Source of the DNA: Oscillibacter sp.
Lineage (GTDB): Bacteria > Bacillota > Clostridia > Oscillospirales > Oscillospiraceae
Assembly (NCBI GenBank): GCA_017446225.1
Contig: JAFSRH010000004.1
Location: 1-61,458 of the forward strand
DNA length: 61,458 bases
Reading direction: 5' to 3'
Part shown: positions 34,189-42,335 of the stretch, piece by piece
Layout of the letters: each line of letters begins with the position of its first letter
Position numbering within the stretch: position 1 is the first letter of the stretch
Program-made: the position numbers and the translations under genes
The notes under the pieces: model-generated
What the model saw: the letters and a program-made list of their open reading frames with translations, nothing else
Databases searched by the model: none
Told to the model about the DNA's origin: nothing

Positions 34189-34220
34189 AAAAAGAGGGGG
34201 CGCACGGCCCCCTCTTTTTG
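34189..34220 (+). terminator. Strong terminator of the ribosomal/alpha cluster
   Basis: A 13-bp stem AAAAAGAGGGGGC with GCCCCCTCTTTTT around the loop GCACG, including a terminal T run. The whole S10-spc-alpha cluster appears to end here. Confidence 0.9.
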
Positions 34221-34294
34221 TTCGTTTTGCGCATGGTTCATATTTTTGTTTCTTTTTGTTTTCAAATTGTTTACATTTGCCCCGCAAAAAAGAC

Positions 34295-34323
34295 TTGCAA
34301 TTTGTCGGAACATGGTTTATAAT
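34295..34323 (+). promoter_or_regulatory. Strong sigma-A promoter upstream of the pilin gene
   Basis: TTGCAA (34295-34300), 17-base spacer, TATAAT (34318-34323). The nearest coding start is 420 bases downstream. Confidence 0.75.
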
Positions 34324-34329
34324 GTCAAT

Positions 34330-34440
34330 GATAGAACACATAAGGCGGCGGCTTGCGGAATGGTCCCAAACATCCCGCGAGCCTACATTGAGTGAGCGCT
34401 GTTAAACCAAACACTCAACACACCGGGCCTTTCGCCCGGA
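34330..34440 (+). ncRNA. Candidate structured RNA directly after a strong promoter
   Basis: Three consecutive stems: GGCTTGCGG (34350-34358) with CCGCGAGCC (34375-34383), TTGAGTG (34388-34394) with CACTCAA (34412-34418), and CCGGGC (34423-34428) with GCCCGG (34434-34439). There is no coding frame and no T run after the last stem. It is either a small RNA or the first part of the pilin leader; family unknown. Confidence 0.35.
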
Positions 34441-34743
34441 CCGCGAAGTAATTATACCTGTACCTTCCGTCATTTTACAAGCGCGTTTCCGCTTTTTACG
34501 GGGATGTTTTCCGAATTCGGTTCCCGTTCCGGCGCGCGCGAAGGGACGCGGTACGGTCGTTACGGTTGCGGAGTACGCTTTAAGAGGGAACATGGGCGCG
34601 GTAACGCGCCGGGTGCCTTCCGGGCGGCGTTGAGTGGATCACTTGACGCCGCCTCGTGTGTTCTGGCAGAACCGCCGGAACAGGACATGACATCGGTCCG
34701 GCTCCGGCCTGTCAGGACTACATGTCAAGGAGGGCAAAAAAAG

Positions 34744-35319
34744 ATGAAAAAACTGAACAAGAAGGGCTTCACGCTGGCGGAACTGCTGATTGTCGTGGCC
34801 ATTATTGCGATTTTGGTGGCCATTGGCATTCCGGTGTTCTCCACGGCCATGGAGCGTTCCCGCGAGACGGTGGACCTCGCCAACATCCGCGCCGCTTACG
34901 CCGAGTTCATGTCCGGACAACTCAGCGGCAATGGCATTATCGGCGGCGTCTATAAGATGGACTTCAAGCAGACAAACGGCACAGGGTGGCTGATTGACGT
35001 CAGCGGGCTGAAAAACCTGTTGGCGCCAGATAGCGGTACTGGTACAGGCGCGACCTATGCTTTGGACACACCAAAAACGGCTGGTGCCACAGAGAACGCT
35101 GTAAACTTCTGGGTGGATGGCGGAACTGATGCTAATAGTAATGGCAAGCCTAAAATGAAGTTCGTGGCATTTAGTGATTCTACCTCCGCTGGTAAGGTCG
35201 GAGGAATAGACACCAGTAAAACTCCTGCGGTTGCTCTTTCTGATACTACTACAGATGGTAAAACCTACACTGTCGGTGCAGATACCACTTACTATCTGTA
35301 CAAGAAGCCGGCAACCTGA
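34744..35319 (+). CDS. Type IV pilin-like protein with mosaic 3' half
   Basis: 191 residues. The prepilin leader MKKLNKKG is followed by the conserved FTLAELLIVVAIIAILVAIG: cleavage after Gly8, Phe at +1, Glu at +5. Residues to about 92 show the genome's usual codons. From about nucleotide 35022 onward (LAPDSGTGTGATYALD to the end) codon use shifts to T/A-ending codons (GCT, ACT, GAT, GGT, AAT), unlike every neighbour. The distal part is rich in Thr, Ser, Gly and Asp, as expected for an exposed, possibly glycosylated head. The start follows AAGGAGGG; the longer open frame upstream is not coding. Assembly genes are not in this window, so major pilin versus pseudopilin cannot be told. Confidence 0.85.
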   Translation: MKKLNKKGFTLAELLIVVAIIAILVAIGIPVFSTAMERSRETVDLANIRAAYAEFMSGQLSGNGIIGGVYKMDFKQTNGTGWLIDVSGLKNLLAPDSGTGTGATYALDTPKTAGATENAVNFWVDGGTDANSNGKPKMKFVAFSDSTSAGKVGGIDTSKTPAVALSDTTTDGKTYTVGADTTYYLYKKPAT

Positions 35320-35356
35320 CACGTAACGTCACACAGTAACCAAACAAACACCAATA

Positions 35357-35387
35357 CGCGCCGATTCCATTTCATGGGGTCGGCGCG
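35357..35387 (+). terminator. Terminator-like hairpin between pilin and ligase genes
   Basis: A 14-bp stem with two G-T pairs (35357-35370 with 35374-35387), loop TTC, followed by TTCCCTGTCACTTTCC. The weak T run suggests partial read-through into the next gene. Confidence 0.6.
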
Positions 35388-35416
35388 TTCCCTGTCACTT
35401 TCCCGGAGGACTGCTT

Positions 35417-36745
35417 ATGAAACTTCCGCGCGTTTCCATACCCGTTTTGACGGATATCTTCGCATTTGTCCCGCTGGCCTTGTTCGGCGCGCTCCCCGCG
35501 CTGGTCGCCGGAAAGGCCCTTTTCCATAAAATGATGGACCTGATTATGCTGGACGACATGACCCTGTGGGATCAATACGCGTTTCCGCTGGCCACGCTGG
35601 CGGCCGCGGCGGTGTACGCGCTGACACTCTGGACCTTTTACCGCGAAAAACGTTCCGTCCTGACGGAAATCCAGTCCAGCCCGACTTTTTTGCTGTTTCT
35701 GTTCCTGTTGGCGTGGATGGGACTCAGCATGAGCGTCAACGACTTGACGGAATACTTTTTCGGCGGCCTTTCCTTTATGCACGAAAGTTTCCTGTTGGAA
35801 GTGCGCTATTTTCTGGTTTTTTTCGCGCTGGGCGTGGCCTTACGAAGTCAGCGGCTGAAACTGTGGCTTTTGCGCGGCCTGACGGCGGTCAGCGTGTTTC
35901 TGGTTCCGTGCGCGTTCTACCTCTGGAAAAATCTCCGGGGAAGCGCGCTGGTGTACGGCGAAAACTGGCGGTCAACGTTAAGCTGTATTTTTTTCAATAT
36001 CAACTATTACGGCTACTTTCTGACGGTGTTTGTCAGCCTGTCGGCGGCGTTGTTCGCGGGCGCGAAATCGCGGGGCTGGCGCGTGTTCTACGCCGCCGCG
36101 CTGATTCTGAATACCGTCACGCTGTGTTACAATAATACCTTGGGCGCGTGGATTGGCAGTCTTTGCGGGTGCCTGTTCGTGGTCGTGGCGTACCGCCTCC
36201 GGGACGGAAAGTGGAATCGTTGGACGCTGGCCGCGCTTGGACTGTTTCTGCTGTCCATGCTGGGGGCGGGTATCGCGAATGGGCGGCTGTTGTCGAATTT
36301 TACCGGCCTTTCAAGAGATGTCGGACTGATTCTCACGGACCCGGATTCGGAAGCCGCACAGCGCACCGGTTCCGGACGCTGGATTATCTGGCGGCGTTCC
36401 ATGGAATTGATCGGGCGTTATCCGCTCTTCGGCGTTGGTTTTGAAGGCGTTGCGGCGAAAGACTTGTTTAAAATGGCGGTAAACTCCCGGCCGCATAACG
36501 AGTTTATGCAGTATACGCTCTTTTACGGTATCCCCGGCGGCGTGCTGTACGCGCTGGGCTGTGCGAGCGTCTACGTACGCGCTTGGAGACGCCGCGCGCG
36601 GCTGGACAACCTCACCCTCGCGGCCCTGACCGCGGCCTTCGGGTACCTGTGCGGGTCTTTCTTCGGAATCACGGTCTACAATACCGCGCCGTACTTCTTT
36701 ATAATGCTGGGCCTTGCCTATGTCCGCGGTGACAAGATTCCGTGA
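35417..36745 (+). CDS. O-antigen ligase / Wzy-like polytopic membrane protein
   Basis: 442 residues with about ten or eleven hydrophobic segments. A large extracytoplasmic loop near residues 300-365 carries the Wzy_C-type features: GRWIIWRRSMELIGRYPLFG followed by NSRPHNEFMQYTLFYGIPGG with the conserved Arg-x-His. Such proteins ligate or polymerise lipid-linked glycans onto lipid, polysaccharide or pilin. It lies 98 bases after the pilin gene, the same order as pilA-tfpO (pilO) of Pseudomonas, where the ligase glycosylates the pilin. A pilin-glycosylating role is inferred from position only; a polysaccharide polymerase is the main alternative. Confidence 0.75.
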   Translation: MKLPRVSIPVLTDIFAFVPLALFGALPALVAGKALFHKMMDLIMLDDMTLWDQYAFPLATLAAAAVYALTLWTFYREKRSVLTEIQSSPTFLLFLFLLAWMGLSMSVNDLTEYFFGGLSFMHESFLLEVRYFLVFFALGVALRSQRLKLWLLRGLTAVSVFLVPCAFYLWKNLRGSALVYGENWRSTLSCIFFNINYYGYFLTVFVSLSAALFAGAKSRGWRVFYAAALILNTVTLCYNNTLGAWIGSLCGCLFVVVAYRLRDGKWNRWTLAALGLFLLSMLGAGIANGRLLSNFTGLSRDVGLILTDPDSEAAQRTGSGRWIIWRRSMELIGRYPLFGVGFEGVAAKDLFKMAVNSRPHNEFMQYTLFYGIPGGVLYALGCASVYVRAWRRRARLDNLTLAALTAAFGYLCGSFFGITVYNTAPYFFIMLGLAYVRGDKIP

Positions 36746-36780
36746 CCGTCCCGCTTTGCACGATTTTATAGAAACCGCTC

Positions 36781-36809
36781 TTGACAGACGGCGTATTTTT
36801 AGGTAAAAT
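36781..36809 (+). promoter_or_regulatory. Sigma-A promoter of the transketolase operon
   Basis: Perfect TTGACA (36781-36786), 17-base spacer, TAAAAT (36804-36809). The leader contains a TTCCCGCC/GGCGGGAA hairpin (36827-36848). Confidence 0.7.
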
Positions 36810-36880
36810 AACCGTAACCACAGGATTTCCCGCCCCTCCCGGCGGGAAGTTCAGTATGTTATACAGAAAGGAAGACCTCC

Positions 36881-37714
36881 ATGAAGGAAAAGGAACTGAA
36901 AGTCTTGGCGGCCAATATCCGCTTGGAGACCTTAAAGGTGATCCATTCGCGCGGATTCGGCCACGTGGGCGGCTCCATAGACCTTGCCGACCTCATGGCC
37001 GTGCTCTACGGCGCGGTCATGAAGTTCGACCCGAAAAACCCCCGCTGGCCGGACCGTGACTGGCTCGTCCTCTCCAAAGGCCACGCCGGACCCGTTGCCT
37101 ACGCCACTTTCGGCCTTATGGGCTTCTATCCTCTGGAAGACGCCTATACCCTCAACCAGCCCCATACGAAGTTCCCCAGCCACACCGACCGGAAACTGAC
37201 CCCCGGCGTGGACCTCACCACGGGTTCCCTCGGACAGGGCGTGTCCGCCGCCACCGGCGCCGCGCTCGGCAACAAAATGGACGGCCGCGACAACCACGTT
37301 TTTTGCGTCATCGGGGACGGCGAAGCGGACGAGGGGCAGGTCTGGGAAGCCTTCCATTTTGCCTACGCCCATAAACTCGACAACATCCTCTATTTTATCG
37401 ACAAGAACGGCTACCAGTTGGACGGCTCCACAAAAGATATCCTTGATCACGGCGACATTGCCAAAAAGGCCGCCGGATTCGGACTCTATACGCAGGAAGT
37501 GGACGGCCATGACGTGACCGCCATCTACAACGCCATCCGGAACGCCTACGCGAAAAAGGGCGTGCCGTCCTGTATCGTGCTCGACACCATCAAGGGCCGG
37601 GGCGCAACGTTCGCCGAATCCAAACATGACCATTCCTCCCAGCCGAAAGAGGAACAGTGGCAGGAAGCGCTCTCCGCCGCCGAAAAGGCCTTCGCGGACG
37701 CGAAAAACGCCTGA
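36881..37714 (+). CDS. Transketolase, N-terminal subunit
   Basis: 277 residues forming the thiamine-diphosphate domain of a split transketolase. It contains RGFGHVGGSIDLADLMAVLY, LSKGHAGPVAYA and the TPP motif GDGEADEGQVWEAFHFA through the Asn-containing KNGYQLDG. Works with the next gene to transfer two-carbon ketol units in the non-oxidative pentose phosphate pathway, which supplies erythrose 4-phosphate for the aro genes further on. The ribosome site AAGGAAG is 9 bases upstream. Confidence 0.93.
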   Translation: MKEKELKVLAANIRLETLKVIHSRGFGHVGGSIDLADLMAVLYGAVMKFDPKNPRWPDRDWLVLSKGHAGPVAYATFGLMGFYPLEDAYTLNQPHTKFPSHTDRKLTPGVDLTTGSLGQGVSAATGAALGNKMDGRDNHVFCVIGDGEADEGQVWEAFHFAYAHKLDNILYFIDKNGYQLDGSTKDILDHGDIAKKAAGFGLYTQEVDGHDVTAIYNAIRNAYAKKGVPSCIVLDTIKGRGATFAESKHDHSSQPKEEQWQEALSAAEKAFADAKNA

Positions 37715-37733
37715 CGGGAAGGAGTAAAGAAAC

Positions 37734-38708
37734 ATGAGCGTGAATTTGATTGGAAAGCACGAAAAAGACCCCCGCGCCGCCCGCGACGCGGTCGCCCTGA
37801 CGCTGGACGCCATGATGGAAAAGGACCCCGCCATCTGCTATCTTGACTGTGACCTGATGGGGTGTATCAACACCAAACGCTTGCGGGAACATTACCCGGA
37901 TCGGGCGTTTCAAGCGGGAATCGCGGAAGGCAACGCCGCCGGAATCGCCGCCGGTCTGGCCGCCACCGGAAAAAAGGTCTTTTTCCACTCCTTCGGCACT
38001 TTCTCCTCCCGCCGCTGTTACGACCAGATCTATATGTCCGCCGCCTACGCGGGGTTACCGGTTCATGTGCTCTGTTCCGACCCCGGCGTGACGGCCGCCT
38101 TCAACGGCGGAACGCATATGCCCTTCGAGGACGCCGCCATGTACCTTTCCATCCCGGACGCCGTGGTCACCGACCCCTGTGACTATGCGCAGATCGCCTG
38201 TGTCACCCGGCAACTGCCGGACATCACCGGCGGCGTCACCATGACCCGCTTCCCCCGGAAGGACATCATCCGCGTCTACGGGGACGGAAGCGAGTTCCCG
38301 ATTGGCAAGGGCGTTGTTTTGCGCGCCTCCGACAAGGACGTTGTGACGATTATCGCCTCCGGCCTGATGGTCGATGAGGCCCTCAAGGCGTGGGAGACGT
38401 TGCAGGCGGAAGGCGTTCCGGCCCGCGTGATTGATATGTTCACGTGGAAGCCGCTTGACGCCGAACTCGTCATTCGGTCCGCCAAAGAAACGGGCGCGGT
38501 TGTCACCGCCGAAAACCATAACGTCACTTGCGGACTGGGTTCCGTGGTGGCCAACTGTCTGGCCCGGAACTGCCCCACGGTACAGGAATTCGTGGGCGTA
38601 CAGGACCGCTTCGGACAGGTCGGGCCGCAGGACTTCCTCATGGACGAGTACGGCTTGCGCGCCGCGAACATTGTGGAAGCCGTCAAAAAGGCGCTTGCGC
38701 GGAAATAA
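37734..38708 (+). CDS. Transketolase, C-terminal subunit
   Basis: 324 residues: pyrimidine-binding domain (FQAGIAEGNAAGIAAGLAAT with the catalytic Glu, then FSSRRCYDQIYMSAAYAGLP) and C-terminal domain (GAVVTAENHNVTCGLGSVVA). Completes the two-gene transketolase 19 bases after the first subunit. Members of this two-subunit group sometimes use other sugars, so the substrate is inferred. Confidence 0.92.
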   Translation: MSVNLIGKHEKDPRAARDAVALTLDAMMEKDPAICYLDCDLMGCINTKRLREHYPDRAFQAGIAEGNAAGIAAGLAATGKKVFFHSFGTFSSRRCYDQIYMSAAYAGLPVHVLCSDPGVTAAFNGGTHMPFEDAAMYLSIPDAVVTDPCDYAQIACVTRQLPDITGGVTMTRFPRKDIIRVYGDGSEFPIGKGVVLRASDKDVVTIIASGLMVDEALKAWETLQAEGVPARVIDMFTWKPLDAELVIRSAKETGAVVTAENHNVTCGLGSVVANCLARNCPTVQEFVGVQDRFGQVGPQDFLMDEYGLRAANIVEAVKKALARK

Positions 38709-38730
38709 TCCGTACGCGTACGGCAACACA

Positions 38731-38770
38731 GGGACCGGACCCGCACAGGGACCGGTCCCGCGTCTTTGTC
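38731..38770 (+). terminator. Terminator of the transketolase operon
   Basis: GGGACCGG (38731-38738) pairs with CCGGTCCC (38752-38759), followed by GCGTCTTTGTCC; moderate T content. Confidence 0.6.
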
Positions 38771-38891
38771 CATTCCGGCGGAAAGATTCTTGCAATCCGC
38801 GCCTTATCCGTATATAATAACCGCGATCGTTCTGTTTTGCGTCCGCCGGACCGCCCGTCCGGCGACAAAGGGGAATCAGGAGGGATTTACA

Positions 38892-40019
38892 ATGGCATAT
38901 CTGGGAGAGGAAATCCGGAAACTGGGCTTCGGCCTGATGAGGCTTCCCAAAAAGGGTGAGGCGTTCGACCTTGCGCAGATTTGCGAAATGGTGGACCGCT
39001 TTATGGCGGCGGGCTTTACTTATTTCGATACCGCGTGGGCCTATACCGGCAGTGAGGACGCGATCCGTCAGGCGCTGGTGGAACGCTACCCGCGAGAAAC
39101 CTTTCAACTGGCAACAAAAAACGCCGCGTGGATTGGCTGTAAGACCCGTGAGGACGCCGTCAGTCAGTTTGAAACCTCCCTGCGGCAGACCGGGGCGGGC
39201 TACTTTGACTTCTACCTTCTCCACAATCTGGGAGAACACCGGACGCACTTTTTTGACGACTTCGACCTGTGGACGTACGCGCTCGAAAAGAAACGGGAAG
39301 GCCTGATTCGTCATGTCGGTTTCTCCTTCCACGCCACCCCGGAGGAACTGGACGATATTCTTACCAAACACCCCGAGGCGGAATTTGTCCAGCTTCAAAT
39401 CAATTACGCCGACTGGGAAAACCCCGCGATTCAGTCCCGGGCCTGTTACGAGGTCGCGCGGAAACACGGAAAGCCCGTGGTGATTATGGAGCCGGTCAAG
39501 GGCGGCATGCTGGCCAATCCCCCGGAAAGCGTGGCCAAGATTCTGCGGGAGGCGGATCCGGAATTGTCCCCGGCGGCATGGGCGATCCGCTTCGCGGCCA
39601 GTCTTCCGGGCGTGATTACCGTCCTTTCGGGTATGAGCAGTCTGGAACAGATGGACGACAACCTCTCCGCCATGGGCAATTTTACCGGCCTGACCGACAC
39701 GCAGAACCGGACGATCGCAAAGGCGCAAGAGGCCTTACGGGCAATTCCGCTGATTCCCTGTACGACCTGCAACTACTGCGCCAAGGTCTGCCCCAATGAC
39801 ATCGGCATTTCCGGCACCTTCACCGCCATGAACCTGCTGACGCTCTACCGCGACAAGGAAAAGGCGCTCGGACAGGAAAACTGGCTCGTGGGCGGACACG
39901 GCAGAAAAAACGCCGCCAACTGTGTCCAGTGCGGCGCGTGTGAGGAAGTCTGTCCCCAGCACATTTCCATCCGGGAAGAGCTGGCCCGCGCCTGCGAGGC
40001 GTTCGGCTTACAGGCCTGA
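38892..40019 (+). CDS. Aldo/keto reductase with C-terminal ferredoxin domain
   Basis: 375 residues. Residues 1-280 form an aldo/keto reductase barrel with catalytic-type residues Asp and Tyr in FDTAWAYTG, Lys in LATKNA and His in YLLHNLG. The C-terminal 90 residues hold two 4Fe-4S ferredoxin clusters: CTTCNYCAKVCP and CVQCGACEEVCP. This group is common in anaerobes and is thought to couple a carbonyl reduction to ferredoxin-linked electron flow; the substrate is unknown. The chosen ATG follows CAGGAGGG; the open frame upstream is intergenic. Confidence 0.9.
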   Translation: MAYLGEEIRKLGFGLMRLPKKGEAFDLAQICEMVDRFMAAGFTYFDTAWAYTGSEDAIRQALVERYPRETFQLATKNAAWIGCKTREDAVSQFETSLRQTGAGYFDFYLLHNLGEHRTHFFDDFDLWTYALEKKREGLIRHVGFSFHATPEELDDILTKHPEAEFVQLQINYADWENPAIQSRACYEVARKHGKPVVIMEPVKGGMLANPPESVAKILREADPELSPAAWAIRFAASLPGVITVLSGMSSLEQMDDNLSAMGNFTGLTDTQNRTIAKAQEALRAIPLIPCTTCNYCAKVCPNDIGISGTFTAMNLLTLYRDKEKALGQENWLVGGHGRKNAANCVQCGACEEVCPQHISIREELARACEAFGLQA

Positions 40020-40035
40020 CCGCGGCGCAAAGACG

Positions 40036-40062
40036 ACAGACCGCCCAAACGGGCGGTCTGTT
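40036..40062. terminator. Bidirectional terminator between convergent genes
   Basis: Perfect 11-bp stem ACAGACCGCCC (40036-40046) with GGGCGGTCTGT (40051-40061) around AAAC, shared by the reductase and the hydrolase gene. Confidence 0.75.
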
Positions 40063-40112
40063 CATACGCTGTGCCGCGGGCGGTCCGTCCGCGAACGGCG
40101 GGAGAGGGCGTA

Positions 40113-41219
40113 TTACGCCAGATTGGTCCGGAAAAATTCCTCCATTTTGTCGAACGGTATCACGTCCGTTTGGTCGTACAGGTCCGTATGGGACGCGCCC
40201 GGGATAATCATCAGCTCTTTGTTGTCCGCGTAATTGCCGGACGTGAGTTCCTTGTAGGTGTCCTGACTGAAATAAAGGGAGTGGGCCTTTTCGCCGTGAA
40301 TCAGCAGAACCGGACTCCGGATTTCTTTGGCGTAAGCCAGAAGGGGCATATTCATCAGGGACAGGGACGAAGTCGTGTTCCAGCCGTCATTGGAGTTCAG
40401 GGACCGGGGATGATAGCCGCGCTCCGTCTTATAGTAGGCGTAATAATCCTTGACAAAGTACGGCGCGTCCTCCGGAAGCGGGTCCACAACGCCGCCCGCT
40501 CTCTGGTACGTCCCGTTTTTATAGTCCTCGGTGCGCTGGGCGTTGAGCAACGCGCGCGCGTTGTAACGGTCCTCCTCCGTGTTGGCGTCAAAGTAGCCGT
40601 TCGCGGCAACGCGGCTCATGTTGTACATGGTAGAGGCTACGGTCGCCTTAATGCGGGTGTCAATCGCGGCCGCGTTGACGGCCATGCCGCCCCAGCCGCA
40701 GATTCCGATAATCCCGATTTTTTCGGGGTCCACGTTCTCCTGCACGGAGAGGAAATCGACCGCGGCGCAGAAATCTTCCGTGTTGATGTCCGGGGAGGCG
40801 ACATAACGGGGTTCGCCGCCGCTCTCGCCCGTATAGGACGGGTCAAAGGCAATCGTGAGGAATCCGCGTTCGGCCATGGTCTGCGCGTACAGTCCGGACG
40901 ACTGCTCCTTGACCGCGCCGAAGGGTCCGGAAACGGCAATCGCCGGCAGTTTTCCCTCGGCGTTCTTGGGTTCGTACAGGTCGGCGGCCAAAGTGATGCC
41001 GTAACGGTTATGGAACGTCACCTTCCGGTGATTTACCTTGTCGCTTTGCGGAAACACTTTGTCCCATTCGTTTGTCAGGGTCAATTCGTCCGTTATCATT
41101 TCGGTTTCCTCCTGTGAATTGATGTCCGTATCGGCGGTGACCGTGTCCTCCGTGTTGCTTCCGCCGCACGCGCACAGTAATGCCGCCACAAGCAAAGCCA
41201 TTCCCAACGCCTTTCGCAT
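40113..41219 (-). CDS. Alpha/beta-hydrolase lipoprotein
   Basis: 368 residues. Lipoprotein signal MRKALGMALLVAALLCAC with the lipid-modified Cys at 18, followed by a Ser/Thr/Glu linker. The hydrolase fold starts near residue 65 (VTFHNRYGITLAADLYEPKN). The nucleophile elbow reads GIIGICGWGG, so the nucleophile is a Cys, as in dienelactone hydrolases, rather than Ser. The general acid region PVLLIHGEKAHS and the His in IPGASHTDLYD are present. The substrate is unknown. The gene is divergent from a LysR regulator and shares an operator region with it, so it is the likely regulated target. Confidence 0.85.
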   Translation of the reverse strand: MRKALGMALLVAALLCACGGSNTEDTVTADTDINSQEETEMITDELTLTNEWDKVFPQSDKVNHRKVTFHNRYGITLAADLYEPKNAEGKLPAIAVSGPFGAVKEQSSGLYAQTMAERGFLTIAFDPSYTGESGGEPRYVASPDINTEDFCAAVDFLSVQENVDPEKIGIIGICGWGGMAVNAAAIDTRIKATVASTMYNMSRVAANGYFDANTEEDRYNARALLNAQRTEDYKNGTYQRAGGVVDPLPEDAPYFVKDYYAYYKTERGYHPRSLNSNDGWNTTSSLSLMNMPLLAYAKEIRSPVLLIHGEKAHSLYFSQDTYKELTSGNYADNKELMIIPGASHTDLYDQTDVIPFDKMEEFFRTNLA

Positions 41220-41292
41220 ACGCGCCGCTCCTCTCTGATGTCATCCGGCTTGAAACATCCCCGCTGTGCCCGGGAACGCCGGACACGCTTAC

Positions 41293-41321
41293 AGCATACG
41301 CGACTTGAAACAGAATGTCAA
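41293..41321 (-). promoter_or_regulatory. Sigma-A promoter of the hydrolase gene
   Basis: On the reverse strand a perfect TTGACA (41321-41316), 17-base spacer, TATGCT (41298-41293). Confidence 0.65.
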
Positions 41322-41341
41322 ATACCTTTTTTGTATGAAAC

Positions 41342-41362
41342 TTTATGCTTGAAAGGCATAAA
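41342..41362. promoter_or_regulatory. LysR-type operator palindrome
   Basis: TTTATGC-N7-GCATAAA, a perfect 7-7-7 palindrome with the T-N11-A core typical of LysR regulators. It lies about 20 bases upstream of the hydrolase -35 box and just ahead of the lysR gene, so it could serve activation of the hydrolase and autorepression. Confidence 0.65.
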
Positions 41363-41393
41363 AAGAGACACAGCCAACGCGGGAGGGATTGTC

Positions 41394-42296
41394 ATGGAAC
41401 TGCGTGTTTTACGGTACTTTCTGGCCGTCACAAAAACACAGAGCGTATCCGGCGCGGCGCAACTGCTCAATATTACCCAGCCAACGTTGTCCCGACAGCT
41501 CATGGATTTGGAGCGCGAACTGGGCGTAACCCTCTTCCAGCGCGGGAAACACAACCGGAAAGTGACGCTCACAGAGGCCGGAACCTTTTTACGCAAACAC
41601 GCGGAGGAAATCGTACTGCTGGCCGATAAGACGGAGGCGGCGTTTTCCCTGTCCGGCGACACCGTGACGGGGGATATTTACCTGTGCGCGGGCGAGACGG
41701 ACGCGGTACGCGTTCTGGCCCGGAGCGCGAAAAAACTACAGGAACGTTGTCCGCGGATTCACTACCATATTTCCAGCGGGGACAGCGCGGACGTGGAGGA
41801 ACGGCTTGACAAGGGGCTGGCCGACTTCGGAATTCAGTTAGGCGTGGTCAACATGTCCCGCTATGACGTGCTGGCCCTTCCGTTCCGGGACAAATGGGGC
41901 GTTTTAATGCGGCGCGATGACCCGCTGACGCGGTTGGAGACCATACGCCCCAAAGACTTGTACGACAAGCCGCTCATTCTCAGCCGTCAGGCCGGCAGTA
42001 ACGCGCAAATTCTCCGCTGGCTGAACCGGCCAACGGAGGAACTGAACATTGTGGCCAGCTACTCTTTAGCATACAACGCCGCGCTCATGACCGCGGAAGG
42101 CTTTGGTTACACCCTGACGCTTGACAAACTCATCCATGTGTCCGGTAACGCGGACTTGTGTTTCCGTCCGCTGGAAGGGAGTCCGGAACTGCCGGTGTAC
42201 TTGGTATGGAAGAAGTATCAGGCGTTTTCGAGGGCGGCGACCCTGTTTCTGGAACAGTTCCGGCGGGAAATCGCGGAAGAAGCCGGTCACAGCTAA
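41394..42296 (+). CDS. LysR-family transcriptional regulator
   Basis: 300 residues. The N-terminal winged helix-turn-helix is canonical (MELRVLRYFLAVTKTQSVSG, AAQLLNITQPTLSRQLMDLE, LGVTLFQRG). The C-terminal domain is a periplasmic-binding-like effector domain (DKWGVLMRRDDPLTRLETIR, then LPVYLVWKKYQ). The ATG follows GGGAGGG. The effector is unknown. It probably regulates itself and the divergent hydrolase through the palindrome between them. Confidence 0.92.
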   Translation: MELRVLRYFLAVTKTQSVSGAAQLLNITQPTLSRQLMDLERELGVTLFQRGKHNRKVTLTEAGTFLRKHAEEIVLLADKTEAAFSLSGDTVTGDIYLCAGETDAVRVLARSAKKLQERCPRIHYHISSGDSADVEERLDKGLADFGIQLGVVNMSRYDVLALPFRDKWGVLMRRDDPLTRLETIRPKDLYDKPLILSRQAGSNAQILRWLNRPTEELNIVASYSLAYNAALMTAEGFGYTLTLDKLIHVSGNADLCFRPLEGSPELPVYLVWKKYQAFSRAATLFLEQFRREIAEEAGHS

Positions 42297-42335
42297 GAGG
42301 ACGCCGTTTTCCGTCACGCTTTGAGATGGTCCGGC

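Larger units (their letters stand above)
34221..34743. other. Pilin upstream region with promoter and several hairpins
   Basis: 523 bases without a supported gene. It contains a sigma-A promoter, a run of three hairpins (listed separately), a candidate minus-strand promoter near 34450-34480 (TTGTAA, 18 bases, TATAAT) and a strong hairpin at 34623-34653 (GGCGGCGT with ACGCCGCC, inner AGTG/CACT) with GCGCGGTAACGCGC at about 34600. No match to a riboswitch consensus that I know was found. Confidence 0.5.

Noticed and set aside
34450-34740. Cyclic di-GMP riboswitch in the pilin leader
   Set aside because: The conserved cores of class I and class II aptamers could not be found, although GC-rich hairpins are present.
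40071-41117. Long plus-strand frames opposite the lipoprotein hydrolase, and similar frames opposite dapA, map and rpoA
   Set aside because: They are shadows of genes with GC-rich third positions; none has a ribosome site or recognisable motifs.
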